This document shows positions 23,745 to 34,795 of a DNA stretch of 64,000 nucleotides, piece after piece. This DNA is from Desmodus rotundus (lineage: Eukaryota > Chordata > Mammalia > Chiroptera > Phyllostomidae), in the NCBI RefSeq assembly GCF_022682495.2, contig NC_071390.1, positions 150,016,583 through 150,080,582 of the forward strand. The letters run 5' to 3'. Numbering within the stretch: position 1 is the stretch's first letter; every line of letters starts with the position of its first letter. The translations under genes and the position numbers were made by a program. A model generated the notes under the pieces. That model had not been told where the DNA came from and searched no databases. It was given only the letters and a program-made list of their open reading frames with translations.

Positions 23745-23930
23745 CCACTCCATATTCACTGTGTGCCGGGCCTTTTCTAAACAGTTCAGTGGATACTATT
23801 ACATCCTTATTTTACATATGAGGAGCAGAGAGGCTAAATGACTTGTTCAGGGTCACATGGTAAGTGGCAGAGCTGAGAATGAAGGCAGGCAGTCAGGCTC
23901 CAGAGTCCCTTGTTAACCAACAAACCAAGC
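23745..23930 (+). repeat. MIR-type SINE
   Basis: Well preserved: 'ttcactgtgtgccgggcc', 'ttattttacatatgaggagc', 'gaggctaaatgacttgttc', 'agggtcacatggtaagtg'. Confidence 0.75.
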
Positions 23931-24019
23931 TGCTTCCTGTGTGCCTCATTAGCACCTTCTGTATACTTTTCTGGGACCACTAAACAGAATTGCAATTGCT
24001 TTCCTTTGTGATAAATAAG

Positions 24020-24150
24020 CTACGGGGAGGCAAGGACTGTATCTCATCCACACACATGCAGACCCATGTGCACACAAACATACCTTGCACAGTGCCTGCC
24101 ACGTCATCGGAGCTCAACAAATATTTGTCGAATGATTAAATGAATAAATG
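24020..24150 (-). repeat. L2 LINE 3' end
   Basis: 'ggaggcaaggactgtatctc' and 'cacagtgcctgccacgtc' followed by 'ctcaacaaatatttgtcg' is the typical L2 terminal order. Confidence 0.6.
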
Positions 24151-24750
24151 GCCTCTGGGGAGGTACACAGCAAGTCTGACACATCTGTGTTTTTTCTTCA
24201 TCTTTCCTTGGCTATCTACGCTCATTTCCTTCAACCACTTCCAATAGGAGATTGTTTGGCATTTCTCACTATCCTCATTGCTCTCCTTTGCACTTTTTCA
24301 ACTTCAACCCATCTGAAGTGAAGCGCTAGGGAGGGAACTTGGAGGACAGTCTGACTAGTGCTGGGTCCAGGATGGTTAACTTCTCCTGCGCCCACGTATG
24401 TGCTCAATATCCAAGACTCTTTTAGCAGCCCACTCCTGCCGCTGAACTGTTTTTTGGGGGGGCGGGGGGTGCCTGGGCAGGTTCTTGACTATCAAACCAA
24501 GATCCAAGGTGAATCTTAGGCCTTTACTAGTGGTCTAGCCAGGTTAAGAGGCATCCCTTAAACTTTTTCCTTCTTGCCTTGCCTCCCCTTCTTTTGTGGG
24601 CGAAGGAAAGGGATTAATTACGTAGGGTCTTCAAGGAAGAAAACAGGTTATGGTTGATGAGGGAGTTGATGCAGGAAACTGGATCTTTCCATCTGTAAAC
24701 CAGAGAATTTATCAATGTTGTTTGATGGCACGCCTTCAGTGAGTTTTCTT

Positions 24751-24929
24751 TCTTTTGCGTGTTCACCGCCTAAAGTCAAGCCTCCTTCCATCACCATTTA
24801 TCCCTTTACCCTCTTCTACCTGCCTGTGCCCCCTTCCCCTTTGCTAATCACCCTACTGTTGTCTGTGTCTATGAAGTTTATTGATTTTTGTTTTGTTTTG
24901 CTTTTTGGCTTAGTCCTTTCACTTTTTTA
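24751..24929 (-). mobile_element. L1 3' fragment with target duplication
   Basis: 'cgcctaaagtcaagcctcc', 'ccttccatcaccatttatcc' and 'ctaatcaccctactgttgtc' are the antisense L1 3' words seen at 50230. Flanked by CAGTGAGTTTTCTT at 24737-24750 and 24930-24943. Both L1 ends are unusually short, so part of the 3' end may have been lost. Confidence 0.8.
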
Positions 24930-24943
24930 CAGTGAGTTTTCTT

Positions 24944-25254
24944 GTAAGAAGCAAAAAGTATCAGCATCGTTAGCCTCACATATCGGACTATATTTAAGGG
25001 GATGGTGGGACAAGATGCTTGAATGTGGACATGTTTTGAAAAATTCTGTATTATAGTGGACAAAAACGTGTGCAGAGTGTCTGTCGGACTCCTCAAATTG
25101 GGTAAGTCAGACCCTGGCGCTCATCGCAGACTAAAAAACTGACAAAAAGCGGGATTCGATTGTTGAGCTGCCAAACAGACGCACAATACGTTCTCTATTG
25201 CCCCCCGGATTTTCATTTCCAGTTGTCTTGGTTAGAGATTACTTTGGTGCCCCA
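24944..25254. other. Promoter-proximal flank of CHIC2
   Basis: Transition from AT-rich intergenic DNA to the CpG island. No repeat seen; may hold proximal regulatory sites. Confidence 0.4.
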
Positions 25255-25460
25255 CTGGCCGCTCCGAGCCCCGTTCGCGGAGTCACGGCAGTCCCCAAGT
25301 AGGTCGGCGGCCCGTTTGCCGGGCGCAGGGCCGCGCCGCGGGAGCGCGCCCCCGCGACCTCCGAGGCGGGTGAAGAGGAGGAAGAAGGCGGCCCGGGAGC
25401 GCGCGAGGCCTCACGGCCGCGCGCCCACGCACCCACCCACCCGCCCGCACTCCCGGGAAG

Positions 25461-25468
25461 TCTCGCGA
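25461..25468. promoter_or_regulatory. TCTCGCGA promoter element
   Basis: Eight bases matching the core of the TCTCGCGAGA palindrome, a motif known to be enriched near start sites of TATA-less CpG-island genes. It lies about 340 bp upstream of the CHIC2 ATG. The last two bases of the full palindrome are TG here instead of GA, so the match is partial. Confidence 0.5.
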
Positions 25469-25532
25469 TGCCGTAGCCGGCTGCTCCCGCTGCGAGTGGC
25501 TCTGGCTGTTGCTGTGGTTGCCCGAGTTGCTG

Positions 25533-25553
25533 CGGCGGCGGCGGCGGCGGCGG
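25533..25553 (+). repeat. (CGG)7 trinucleotide repeat in the presumed 5' UTR
   Basis: Seven uninterrupted CGG triplets directly read from the sequence, flanked by GC-rich DNA. They are probably transcribed as part of the CHIC2 5' UTR, though the start site is not proven. Such a tract is length-unstable in principle and would form a stable RNA structure ahead of the start codon. Confidence 0.8.
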
Positions 25554-25582
25554 GGCTGCTGGAGGTGCCGGCCCTTGGGCGG

Positions 25583-25612
25583 ATGTTGACATTGTGTTGT
25601 TGTTACTGCTGA
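25583..25612 (+). CDS. Upstream ORF 1 in the CHIC2 leader (9 codons)
   Basis: ATG to TGA reading of nine residues, four of them cysteine or tyrosine near the end (MLTLCCCYC). The start context is weak (C at -3, T at +4). It ends 192 bp before the CHIC2 ATG and does not overlap it. Translation is unproven; it counts as a uORF only if transcription begins upstream of 25583, which the CpG-island position makes likely. Confidence 0.35.
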   Translation: MLTLCCCYC

Positions 25613-25617
25613 CGGTA

Positions 25618-25659
25618 ATGGCGGCGTCGGCGAGGGCCGGGATCCCATCGCCTCTGTAG
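25618..25659 (+). CDS. Upstream ORF 2 in the CHIC2 leader (13 codons)
   Basis: ATG to TAG reading of 13 residues (MAASARAGIPSPL). The start context is good, with G at -3 and G at +4, so scanning ribosomes could initiate here. It starts only five bases after uORF 1 ends and stops 145 bp before the main ATG, leaving room for reinitiation. Whether it is used depends on the real transcription start. Confidence 0.4.
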   Translation: MAASARAGIPSPL

Positions 25660-25804
25660 CCTGTGTTGAGGCAGCCGAGAGCCAACTCCGGGGCCTCCGA
25701 GCCCGCGGCAGCGAATCCGCTCAGCCTCCGCCGCCTCGCCGCCCGTCTCCCGGCCGCAGTCCCCGGAGCGAGGGCCCTTTGGGCAGGGGTCTCGGAGGTT
25801 CAGG

Positions 25805-25923
25805 ATGGCGGATTTCGACGAGATCTACGAGGAGGAGGAGGACGAGGAGCGGGCCCTGGAGGAGCAGCTGCTCAAGTACTCGCCGGACCCGGTGGTGGTC
25901 CGCGGCTCCGGTCACGTCACCGT
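25805..25923 (+). CDS. CHIC2: CHIC2 coding exon 1 (residues 1-39 and two bases of codon 40)
   Basis: Encodes the acidic N-terminus of CHIC2, beginning MADFDEIYEEEEDEE and ending ...GSGHVT. I recognise this as the CHIC2 start; CHIC1, the paralogue, has a longer different N-terminus. The ATG has A at -3 and G at +4, a strong context. The donor is CGT|GTAAGG at 25923/25924, leaving codon 40 (Val) split 2+1 with exon 2. CHIC2 is a small membrane-associated protein of the plasma membrane and Golgi-derived vesicles, known in human leukaemia for the CHIC2-ETV6 fusion and as the gene lost in the FIP1L1-PDGFRA deletion. The 5' UTR boundary is not determinable. Confidence 0.96.
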
Positions 25924-26060
25924 GTAAGGCCCGGGGGAGGGCGAGGGCGAGGGCGAGGACGGGAGGTGCCGGGCTGGGGGCCGAGGGGCGCTTTACTCCT
26001 CGGGAGTCCCATTTTCCCGGTGCCCGTCTTACGTCCGGGGCCTAAGGGAAAGGAGACGAC

Positions 26061-27540
26061 CAGGAAGTGAGAACTTGCTTTATTTTCGCTTGTTTCGTCC
26101 TCCGAAGTGGGGACCTTCCTCCCCAGCACCCCTTGTACCAGGCCCTACAGGCCTGGGGCGATGTGACGGATCCCGAAGGGAAGGTTTTTCTTTAGGGTCA
26201 GTCCTTCGGGACACCCCTTGAGCTTCGGGGTGGAAGTACACATTTATGAGGTCCCTCCCCCTGGTTTTCTCATCCAGTTACCCTGTGGTTCTCTCCGCGT
26301 CTGGGCCTTTGAGCCTAGTGACATGGCTTAGAGGCTAGTTCTGGGCCGCGTGAGACCCCAGTGGCAATCGGTAGCGAGTGGCTCACTGTCGTTGTGTCTG
26401 TGTAGTTCACAGATGCACAGGTCTTCCCAGTTTCTTGCAGAGTCAGTTTCTGCAGAACTGATGCAAGTTCCCGTAAGTGTGTATAGTGAAAATGTACAGA
26501 TGAACGAATATTTAAGATACACAGGATATATGTGTGCAAATAATTTTAAAAAATCTGTGTGATGGCCCTGCTGCTGAGGTTACTGAGCGTTCTCTGTAAT
26601 GTAAGTCCCTCTTTTGGGCATGAACTCTGAGATGGTTTCTTCCTTGATAAGGGTTCTTGTAAGTCTGATTAGCAACCCTTAAAAGTCTGATATTATTCAG
26701 ACAGTAAGAAATGAGAGCTTTCCGAATGGTCATGACTAATAAAGGAATGTGAGGACTTGAACCAAATAAATGAGCTGTCCGGAAGCAGGAAGTTTTGTAA
26801 TGTTTCACTGAGAAGTCCAGAGTTTTATACAACTTGAACTGTTTTTACTCTTTTTTTCATTTTAGATCTGTCGTACAAATTGTACATCAGATTTCTGTGC
26901 TTGTCAGATATTTCCACCCTTCACATTTGTAGTAAATTAAAAGGGCTAGCAAATCTGAGACTAACAGCTTTCATTGTACGTTGGGATAGGGTGACTGGAA
27001 TGTGCAATGAATAACTTTCAGTGAAACAGTAAGACTTCTTATATGAGATTGTCAGCAAAATCCTTGCATTTGTTAGTACATGGTGTGACCAGCCGTATTG
27101 CTGTTTGGGTATGCTTATATAGTGCTTTCATTTCTTTAGCCCTTGTTAGTTGATATTCAGGTGATTTAATAGGGTAAAAACACTGCATAATCTCTCACAG
27201 CGCCATGAAAAGACAATGGAATTTATCACCACAATAGCAGTTACTTAGTGTTTTAACTGTCATCACCAGCAAAATTAAGAATTATAACCAACTATCATGG
27301 ATATTAAATCTCTCTTGAATATATTTCACAAAACTTTTTTAGTCTCATAACTAGCCATTTAATTTTTGGCTTGATACTTTTACATTGTTTTACACCTAAG
27401 GAGAATGTGGCTGCTTAAAGAAGGGATTTTCAAACTTTTTTATGCTATCTGCCCATCTTCCCCCTACATTACTCATGTCAAAAAAAAAAAACCTGGCAGA
27501 ATTTTGTTATTTAAAAAGGTGCAGCTGTAGTTGTCATATT
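26061..27540. other. Intron 1 start, nothing recognised
   Basis: GC content falls away from the CpG island. No repeat or exon identified. Confidence 0.4.
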
Positions 27541-27549
27541 TCTCTTTAA

Positions 27550-27692
27550 AATTTTTTTTTTTTATTTACTGATTTTAGTTGGGGGGGGGGGAGAGAAACA
27601 GACAGACAAAGATTTGTTGTTCCGCTTATGTATGCAATACAACCTTGGTGTATTGAGACAGTTCTCTAACTAAGCCACCCAGCTGGAGCTGC
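27550..27692 (-). mobile_element. tRNA-derived SINE relic (older bat type)
   Basis: T-rich end, 'ggggagagaaacagacagac', 'caaccttggtgtattgagac', then 'taactaagccacccagctgg'. Same architecture as Ves but a different body, suggesting an older related SINE family. Confidence 0.6.
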
Positions 27693-27837
27693 TTTCTCTT
27701 TTTAAGGAAAAAAAAAGCTAAGCACTTTGTTGGGTAAGTGGAAAATATAGTAGGCAAAGTGTTCGGAATCAAATAGGTGGTGAGTTAATTTGACTGTAGT
27801 TGGTCACTTAGAGAGGTGAACTAGGCGAGGGAGAACT

Positions 27838-28035
27838 ACTAGGGGTTCTCAATCTTAGCTGCCCATTGGAGTCACCTAGGGAGACTTAAACCCCGCTTTT
27901 TCCCCACGCCAGGCCCATTGAAAGCCAGGTATCAGAGTGAGGGCCCCAGGCATGGATAGTTTTTGTTTTTGCTTTTGTCTTTTTAAAGTTCCACCAATGA
28001 TTTTTATGTGTAGAATTGCAAACCACTATTTCAGG
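27838..28035. mobile_element. MER5-like hAT (Charlie-type) relic
   Basis: 'ggggttctcaatcttagctg' and 'cattggagtcacctaggg' match the left part of the mammal-wide MER5 family; the right end is diverged ('gcaaaccactatttcag'). Confidence 0.6.
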
Positions 28036-28039
28036 GCAG

Positions 28040-29180
28040 TATAAGGAGGGACTACATGCCACCGGTAAACAGTATTCCTTTCCACCTTGAGAGTTGGTAT
28101 TTCTGTGATTTCCCTCAACCACTTCCCTTTCTCTCCTGTTACCATGGTTTTAAGTTCTTGGTTGAAATCTGCAGTTGGCCAGCTCTTGGGTAAACTATCT
28201 ATGCCTCTTCAGTTACGCTAGGGGTAGTTACAGACCCTAACTTCTAAGATTATTAAGGATTAAAGGAGTCAGTACTTGCAAATAATTCATCACGTTGTAT
28301 GGTCAATAAATATTATGTGCTCAATAAATATTAACCTTTATTAATTATTCTCCACACGTACAGTGATCCACTTTGAGAAGCAAAAGTGTAAAGCACAGTA
28401 CTGAGAAATCTGAACTGCAGTTTTCAGACCCAACAGTGATTCACTTTAGTCTTAGTTTTCCATTTCTAAAAATTTGCATGAGGTTAAATTATGTGAAGTA
28501 TTCTGATGAGCATTATTAAGAATATCTCTGCACTGAGAACCTAAGCCTGTTTTGTGGTGACCTAGGTAAGTATAGTAATAGTAATACAAAACTTTTTTTT
28601 ACCTGACTCTGTCTTGCATAATCCACAAGCCCACTATGCCAGTGGGTAGCCCAGAGGGTACCTGCTTAAGGGTTACTATAACTGTGGAGCATGTTCCGTT
28701 TTTTCTGCCTTTAAATATAAAAGGGAAGAGCTATTAAAACAGTTATAGTAAGACTGGTTAAACTTAATAACTGCTACTGCTCCTACCCGCTTCCGTAAAA
28801 CTAAGGAGCAATCTTTTCTTACCAATTTGAAAGTAAATGATAGTGTTTACTGAATTTTGTGTAATCCTGATCAGTTGGAAAATCCATATGTGTTTTTCAC
28901 ATATCTCACTTTTGTGTAAACCTTTATAGCTGAAGATTTCTAATCTTTCCCCTCTACTTTAACACATCATATTATAACATTTTATTTTAGAAGTCACTGT
29001 ATCCTCAAAATAAATGATTTGGTATGTTATTATAGTGATGTGAAAAACTAAATTACTTTCCATTCTGTACTACACAGGCAGGTCTTGGTTAATCTTGGAA
29101 TATAATCAGATTTTTGGGACATAAGGATATAAAAAGTATAATTTGCCTAAACAGAGTCTACTTTAATGTGGTTTTTACTA
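28040..29180. other. Intron 1, nothing recognised
   Basis: AT-rich, no exon or assignable repeat; one possible old LINE end at about 28295-28335 ('caataaatattatgtgctc'). Confidence 0.35.
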
Positions 29181-29191
29181 TAAATATTTTC

Positions 29192-29400
29192 TTTTTTTCT
29201 AAGATTTTTAAATTTATTTTTAGAGAGAGGGGAAGGGAAGGGAAGGAGAAAGAGAAGGAGAGAAACATCACTGTGTGGTTGCCTCTTGAGCACCCCCTAC
29301 TGAGAACCTAGCCCACAACCCAGGCATGTGCCCTGACTGGGAATCGATCTGGCGTCCCCTTTGGTTCTCAGGCCGGCACTCATTCCACACCACCCAGGGC
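29192..29400 (-). mobile_element. Ves-type tRNA-derived SINE
   Basis: Full order from A/T tail to 'cacccagggc'. Flanked by TAAATATTTTC at 29181-29191 and 29401-29411. Confidence 0.92.
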
Positions 29401-29411
29401 TAAATATTTTC

Positions 29412-30635
29412 ATATTGACCCCAAATCATACTTTGTAATTACATCAGGATCAGTATTCTTTCTCAACATTCTTTGGATGAGTATTATAATTTTCTTGTTA
29501 GAGTTGCATGTAGTAATATGAAGCAATATGGCAGCTCAAATAGGAAGAAATTTTGTGCAGAAACATGTTGTGACAAAATCATATTTGAAGGAAGAGAGGG
29601 AAATGATGTTCCTATTATATTAAAATATTTATGTACATGTAATTTAAAAGGTTTGCTTTAAAATTACATGTACATGTAATTACACACTTCACCTAAAGTA
29701 GGTTTCCTGTTTGTGTGTTTGTGTGTGTGTGTGGTGGGGGTCACATTTCTCATGTAATGAAGATGAGGAAAAAAGCAATTAACTTACTAAGTAATATTGG
29801 CAGAGGGTTAATATTTTAGAATGATGGAGTTCTTTACCCCTTAAAGTTGTACAAAATGCAGTAATCATTTGTTGAAGACGTTGATTTTTCACAATGATAA
29901 AGGATGTGTTAACCTAAAAATTAGAATTTAAAACTAGTTTTGGACCAGAATTTCCTAGCTAATCTACAGTTGTACATGACACTATTTGTTCCTTTTTGCT
30001 TCATGACCTTCTATATTAGAATCAGACTTGGAGCTTCTCTGATGTTTGATTTCTAGACATTAGTCCTGGGCCTAAGCCCTTTATAGAGCCATGTTATTTT
30101 GCGGAGGATTGTTTCTAATGTTATTCTTTTCTAATTTCACTAAATTATCATGTTCTCACTTCTGAGGTGTAATCTTCCTGCCATTGCCACAAATCATTCC
30201 TCACCCTTCATCAGTTTTTTATCAATGGCCGAGGGACATCACTCTCTTTGCTTGCCTTCATCTCAGGCATGCTGTGGAAAATCGGAAGGTTTAGAAATGT
30301 GACTTGAAATTAAAAAAATTTGGAAACTGATTTGGAGTACAATAGGATCTTTGCATAGGAGATATCACAAGAACACCTTAGTATTTATTGAACTTTATAA
30401 TGGTAGAGTCAATAAAAAATTGTACGTCTTAAAGTGTATCAGTATTTCAAGACTGCCACTAGATGCTGTGGGAAGTGACAAGAGACCTGAACAAGATTGC
30501 CCTAAATAACAGAACCACTTCGATTAAACAATTTTAGCTTCATAACTCCCACCTTCTTTTTTCCCCAGCCAGCATAATATGTAAGGCTTACTCCATTTTT
30601 AAATAATAACCTTTTGTTTTGAGATTTTTGAAGAC
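29412..30635. other. Intron 1, nothing recognised
   Basis: No exon or repeat assigned. A short palindromic string around 'ttacatgtacatgtaatt' lies near 29665. Confidence 0.35.
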
Positions 30636-30639
30636 CTTA

Positions 30640-30775
30640 TTTATTTTTCTCTACAAGGCTGTGAAGTTGTTTGAGGTCAGGGATTGTACTTACTGGTCTT
30701 TATTTCTCCACTACTTAATATGCTGTCTTGAATATTATAGGTCCTGAAATGTTCTCTGAATAAATGAGGTGATTC
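30640..30775 (-). repeat. L2 LINE 3' end
   Basis: 'tttgaggtcagggattgtac' and 'ttctctgaataaatgagg' in L2 terminal order. Confidence 0.5.
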
Positions 30776-31749
30776 CATACATCTTTGCATCTTGTCAGAA
30801 TTGCCAAAGGAGTAACTGTTTCTTCCCTTTCTGTGCCTCCTAATGAAGGGAAACAATGTTTTACATTGGAACTCTTATAAAATCACATTCAAAGATAAAT
30901 GGCTCCTCTTTTTAAAAAATTGATATTTGTGAGGAAATTGTCAAATTAAGATAAGACTTTATTTTCTTAGAATATTTCTTAGTTCTTACAATTTGAAAGG
31001 TAATTAGTTTGATTTATAATATAGTATTGAAAATACCTTCGATAATACAAAGAAAAAAGTGCTAAACATTTTATTGGACAAACTACTAAAATTTGTCAAT
31101 GGGTAAACTCTCTTGAAGAAATGAGAAATATAGTAGTAAATTGTAGTTTCCAAATTTTGCCCTTAATATTTGAATTTGAAATTTGCATGGTGTTCAGTGG
31201 AATCTGTTCAGGGTTGGACTCCTGGCTCCCAGTGGATGTGAACTTGACCAGTACTTAAAATCTGATGTGCCTAGCTAAGTGAAATCCAGGGACTAAATGG
31301 TAAATTACATGATCAATTATGATAGTAAATAATCAAATGCTGCTATTAGTCTAAAAAGAAAATACTACTGTACATAATATTACTCCAAAGAATAATATTT
31401 TTAATTTGAAAGCTGCTCTTGAATTCCAACTTGAGTTTATATTCCCAACAGGTTAAAGGCCAGGATATTAAATCAATTATATATCCAGAAGGGTATCTTA
31501 AGACTCTGTGGTATCTATGTTTGGTTTAGCTTTCTAATCTATAAAACTAAGATTTGACTCTCAGTAAAATTAAACTTGAATTGTAGTAACAGATGCCCTT
31601 AGACATCCTTACTCTAGTATGTTCTGTATAAGATTTTTTGGCGGCTTTTCGTTATTTGTTTTAGAATCAATTTATAAAATCAGATCTTACACCAGTGTTT
31701 TCATGTTCATGCAGTATAGCTTAATCCCAGTACAAGATTTCTGAAATTA

Positions 31750-31905
31750 GCCTAATGATCAATCACTAGGGCATTTTAAAAAATACGGCTTTTAGGTTCT
31801 TATCCCAGACATCCTCAGTCAGAATCTTCAGGCAAAGAGCCTAGGAATTTTTATTGTTACTAAGAGCTTAGGTGATTCTCACATCAGACACATTGGGAAA
31901 GCAAT
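31750..31905. mobile_element. MER5-like hAT relic
   Basis: 'tcactagggcattttaaaa' ... 'ttctcacatcagacacattgg', with the MER5-like internal 'tcagtcagaatcttcagg'. Diverged. Confidence 0.5.
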
Positions 31906-31929
31906 GGGTGGTCCTGTGGGAAGAGTGTG

Positions 31930-32120
31930 GTACCTGATGCCCAGCAGATTGGTTTCAGTGCTCAGCTACTTCTTAACTGGAACCTAACTGTAATTAGCTT
32001 TGCTGAACTTCATTTTTTTCATCTGCAAAAGGGGAATGCCTACCTCAGAAATCAGGTGTGAAAGTCAGAATTTATACAATGATCTGGACCCATATAGTAG
32101 GCATTGAGCAAATTATTGTC
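31930..32120 (-). repeat. MIR-type SINE
   Basis: 'ggtttcagtgctcagctact', 'catctgcaaaaggggaatgcc' and 'atagtaggcattgagcaaat' in antisense MIR order. Confidence 0.6.
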
Positions 32121-32619
32121 ACTTAATTTTGATGTTTATCCCTTCATGCATATTTTTTGGTTAATTTTTACTGTTTTCTTGGAAATCAGTACAAAATATG
32201 ACATATATTTCCTGCTTTAAAATAAGATTTTGAGCATAAATCAGAATTAACTGATTGAGTGTAGGAAACATTCAATCAAAAGCAGATATTATCAGGTTGG
32301 TACACAGTGATATTCTTAAGGTATTTTGGGGTTTGAGGATCTCTAAATGTTACTTTTTTTTGAGTTTTTCATGTGTGGGTTTTGCTTTCTGTTTACCTTC
32401 TTTTCTTTCTATCTAATTCATCAGCTTTAGGTTGGAAATGAGACAACTGACCTTATTGGAACTATATATAAGGAAAGAGAAGTTGGTTCTGAGTGCTGGA
32501 TTTAGATGTTTGAATTTTAATACTTGGGTTTTAAGGTATTTGTTTCCTCAGAGTACTTTTTTACTTAATCCTTCGTTATCAGCTGTCTTGTTGATGTTTT
32601 CAGATAAGTAGTTTAACAA

Positions 32620-33130
32620 ATAATCATTAAATTTTATGGTAGGTATCATGTGAGGCTCTGGGTATATAATTACGGATGAAACACACATAGTTTCTCTACC
32701 CTTGTGGGACTTACCCCTAACAGATAAACTGTGTCAGAAAGTTACTGTGAAGGAGGCCAAGAGAGTGCTGTGATTGAAAAACATGTGAGGAGGGAGAGCT
32801 CTGAGGAGGTAACTTTTAGAAAGGATGAAAGACTCCTGGAGAACAGCAAAATAAGGCTGGCTTGCCTGAGCGGCTGAAAAGGCTGTCTCTGTATTGCGGC
32901 TGGGGTATAGTGAGCAAAGGGGATAGATAGTGCCTTGAGATGAGGTCGGGTAGCTCGGTAGCAGTCGGAAAAGGTTGTAGGGGGTTGAGACCGAAACTGG
33001 GGAGAGTCGTTCGGAGGCTGTTGGAACAGTCTAGATGAGACGTGGGAGTGACCGGGTCTAGGGTGATGGTCTTTATGTGAAGGAGGTGGGACGGTTTGGG
33101 CTGTGAAGCCATGACGTTTCACAACTTCTC
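32620..33130. repeat. L2-like LINE fragment
   Basis: 'ctctgaggaggtaacttttag', 'gcctgagcggctgaaaagg' and 'atagtgagcaaaggggatag' resemble an internal part of old L2. The 142-codon minus-strand frame over this region is therefore not called a gene. Confidence 0.5.
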
Positions 33131-33324
33131 TATGAGGTGTGGGAAACACAGCAGTGGCTACTTTTGCCATCTCATTCCTTAGTTGTGGGGTGTTTGTTTA
33201 TTTTTGTTTTTGTGTTGGCTGTGTGGAGGGTGAGGTCAAAGAACTGTGGCAGCCCTTACTGTTGACTGAAGACTGTCTTGATGACACACCTGCATTTCCT
33301 GTTCTGCTGCCACAGGGCAGCTAG

Positions 33325-33353
33325 CATGCGGGGGCGGGGGGGGGGGAGAGGGG
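33325..33353 (+). repeat. G-rich tract with G-quadruplex potential
   Basis: 'gcgggggcgggggggggggg' followed by 'agaggggcc'. Four or more G runs are available within 30 bases. Confidence 0.6.
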
Positions 33354-34054
33354 CCCACGCATGTGTCAGACGTGGAGAGGGGCTTTCCCACACGTCAGAG
33401 ATTTGGGACCTTTGTAAAGTGGTATCTGTTAGCTACAAGATGTGTGTTGTTTGACAGTGACCTGTTCATCAGATTCCAGGAAAAGGTTGTGGGTTTCTTT
33501 CTTTCTTTTTTTTTTTTTTTTACATCTTTACACTTAAAACTGAATTGTGTGCACTAGGGCTAAAGTTTCCTCACAAAGTCCTGGAAGAACTGATTTTTTT
33601 CCTTAAGCTTTTTTTCGTCCTACCATATGAAGTTTAGTAGAGTTGGTTGGACTTTGGTGATGAATTCGATAGAAAGCAAAGAAGGTAACCTATCATTGTT
33701 TTTCGATTGGTAGGTGAATGTGTGTGCAGTGTGTCCTGCGAGAACTCCTTGTTTATTCTCTTTGATCCTGCATCGTGGTTACAGGAGTCCTTGTTTAGTC
33801 CAGTGAAGGAGTTCCTATGTACCCAGCCTTCCTTCTCTGCCCTTTCTCAACTATTCAATTATAAATGTTACTTGACATTGATGTTTTTGGTAGTCTATAC
33901 TATAAATCAGTTCAACTATATGTTATTCCTTAAATGAATATAATTTATCATCATTGTATTGCTCATGAGATATGAATTTGAGGAATATTCTAAAATATAT
34001 ATAAAGTAGATGTACAAATATTTTGTTTTAGTCTGTACAGATAAATTTAAAGTA

Positions 34055-34795
34055 GTTGACTTGGCCCAAGTGCCCATCAATAGACTAGTGGATAAAAAAG
34101 TTGTATGTATATACAACAGAATATTACTCGGCCATAAAAAAGAATGAAATCTTTCTATTTGTGACAACATGGATGGACCTGTAGGGTATTATACTAAGTG
34201 AAGTAAGTCAGAGAAAGACAAATACCATAGATTTCACTTATATGTGAAATCTAAAGAACAAAATAAGTGAACGAAATAGAAACAGACTCATAGATGTAGA
34301 AAACAAGCTGATATTTGCTAGAGGGAAGGTGGTGGGGGCCTGGATGAAAAAGGTGAAAGGGTTAAGAAGTAAAGATTGGTAGTTACAAAGTCATCACACT
34401 GATACAAAGTACAGCAGAGGGCACAGGTGGCAAACACAAGGCCCATGGGCGCTCCACCTTGTTTTATCCGGCCTGGCACCTTGTTTCTACCCGGTGGCAG
34501 TGCCGAGCTCTCACTGAACTGTTAAGGAGTAGTTACATTTATACAGTCCTAAAATTACATTCGGCCCTTTGAAGGCAACCCCAAGGCTAATGTGGCCCCC
34601 AGTGAAAATGAGTTTGATACCCCTAGCATAGGGAATCAAGTCAATAGTACTGTAATAAATATGTATGTTGTCTGGTGGGTACTTGAAATATCAAGGGGAT
34701 CACTTTGTAAATTACATCATTGTCTAGCCATTTTATGCTGTACACCTAAACTAAAATATTAAATGTCAACTGTAATTGAAAAATAAAATAAAACA
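34055..34795 (+). mobile_element. L1 3' end, interrupted by a hAT MITE
   Basis: 'gcccaagtgcccatcaatag', 'acagaatattactcggccat', 'acaacatggatggacctg', then the L1 3' UTR and the end 'tcaactgtaattgaaaaata'. The L1 text breaks at 34421 and resumes at 34626, around the element listed next. Confidence 0.9.
34422..34625. mobile_element. hAT-type MITE nested in L1, 204 bp
   Basis: The left end CACAGGTGGCAAAC and the reverse complement of the right end, TAGGGGTATCAAAC, are imperfect inverted repeats. Flanked by GCAGAGGG (34414-34421) and GCATAGGG (34626-34633), an 8-bp target duplication with one mismatch. No transposase. It must be younger than the L1 it splits. Confidence 0.8.

Larger units (their letters stand above)
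25255..26060 (+). promoter_or_regulatory. CHIC2: CpG-island promoter of CHIC2
   Basis: Very GC- and CpG-dense stretch in otherwise AT-rich surroundings, centred on the first coding exon. I see no TATA box at a sensible distance, which fits a broad housekeeping-type promoter. Visible elements are TCTCGCGA at 25461-25468 (half of the palindromic TCTCGCGAGA promoter motif), GC-box-like GGGCGG words (for example near 25577) and a CGG tract at 25533-25553. The transcription start is not fixed by the sequence; somewhere around 25450-25560 is my inference from the position of the TCTCGCGA element and the length of sequence before the ATG. Confidence 0.85.

Noticed and set aside
25239..25685. 148- and 121-codon minus-strand frames over the CHIC2 promoter
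   Set aside because: Pro/Gln/Ala/Arg-rich readings of CpG-island sequence and of the CGG repeat; no recognised family and antisense to the leader.
32742..33170. 142-codon minus-strand frame
   Set aside because: Lies over an L2-like relic; the protein is Pro/Ser/His-rich with no domain.
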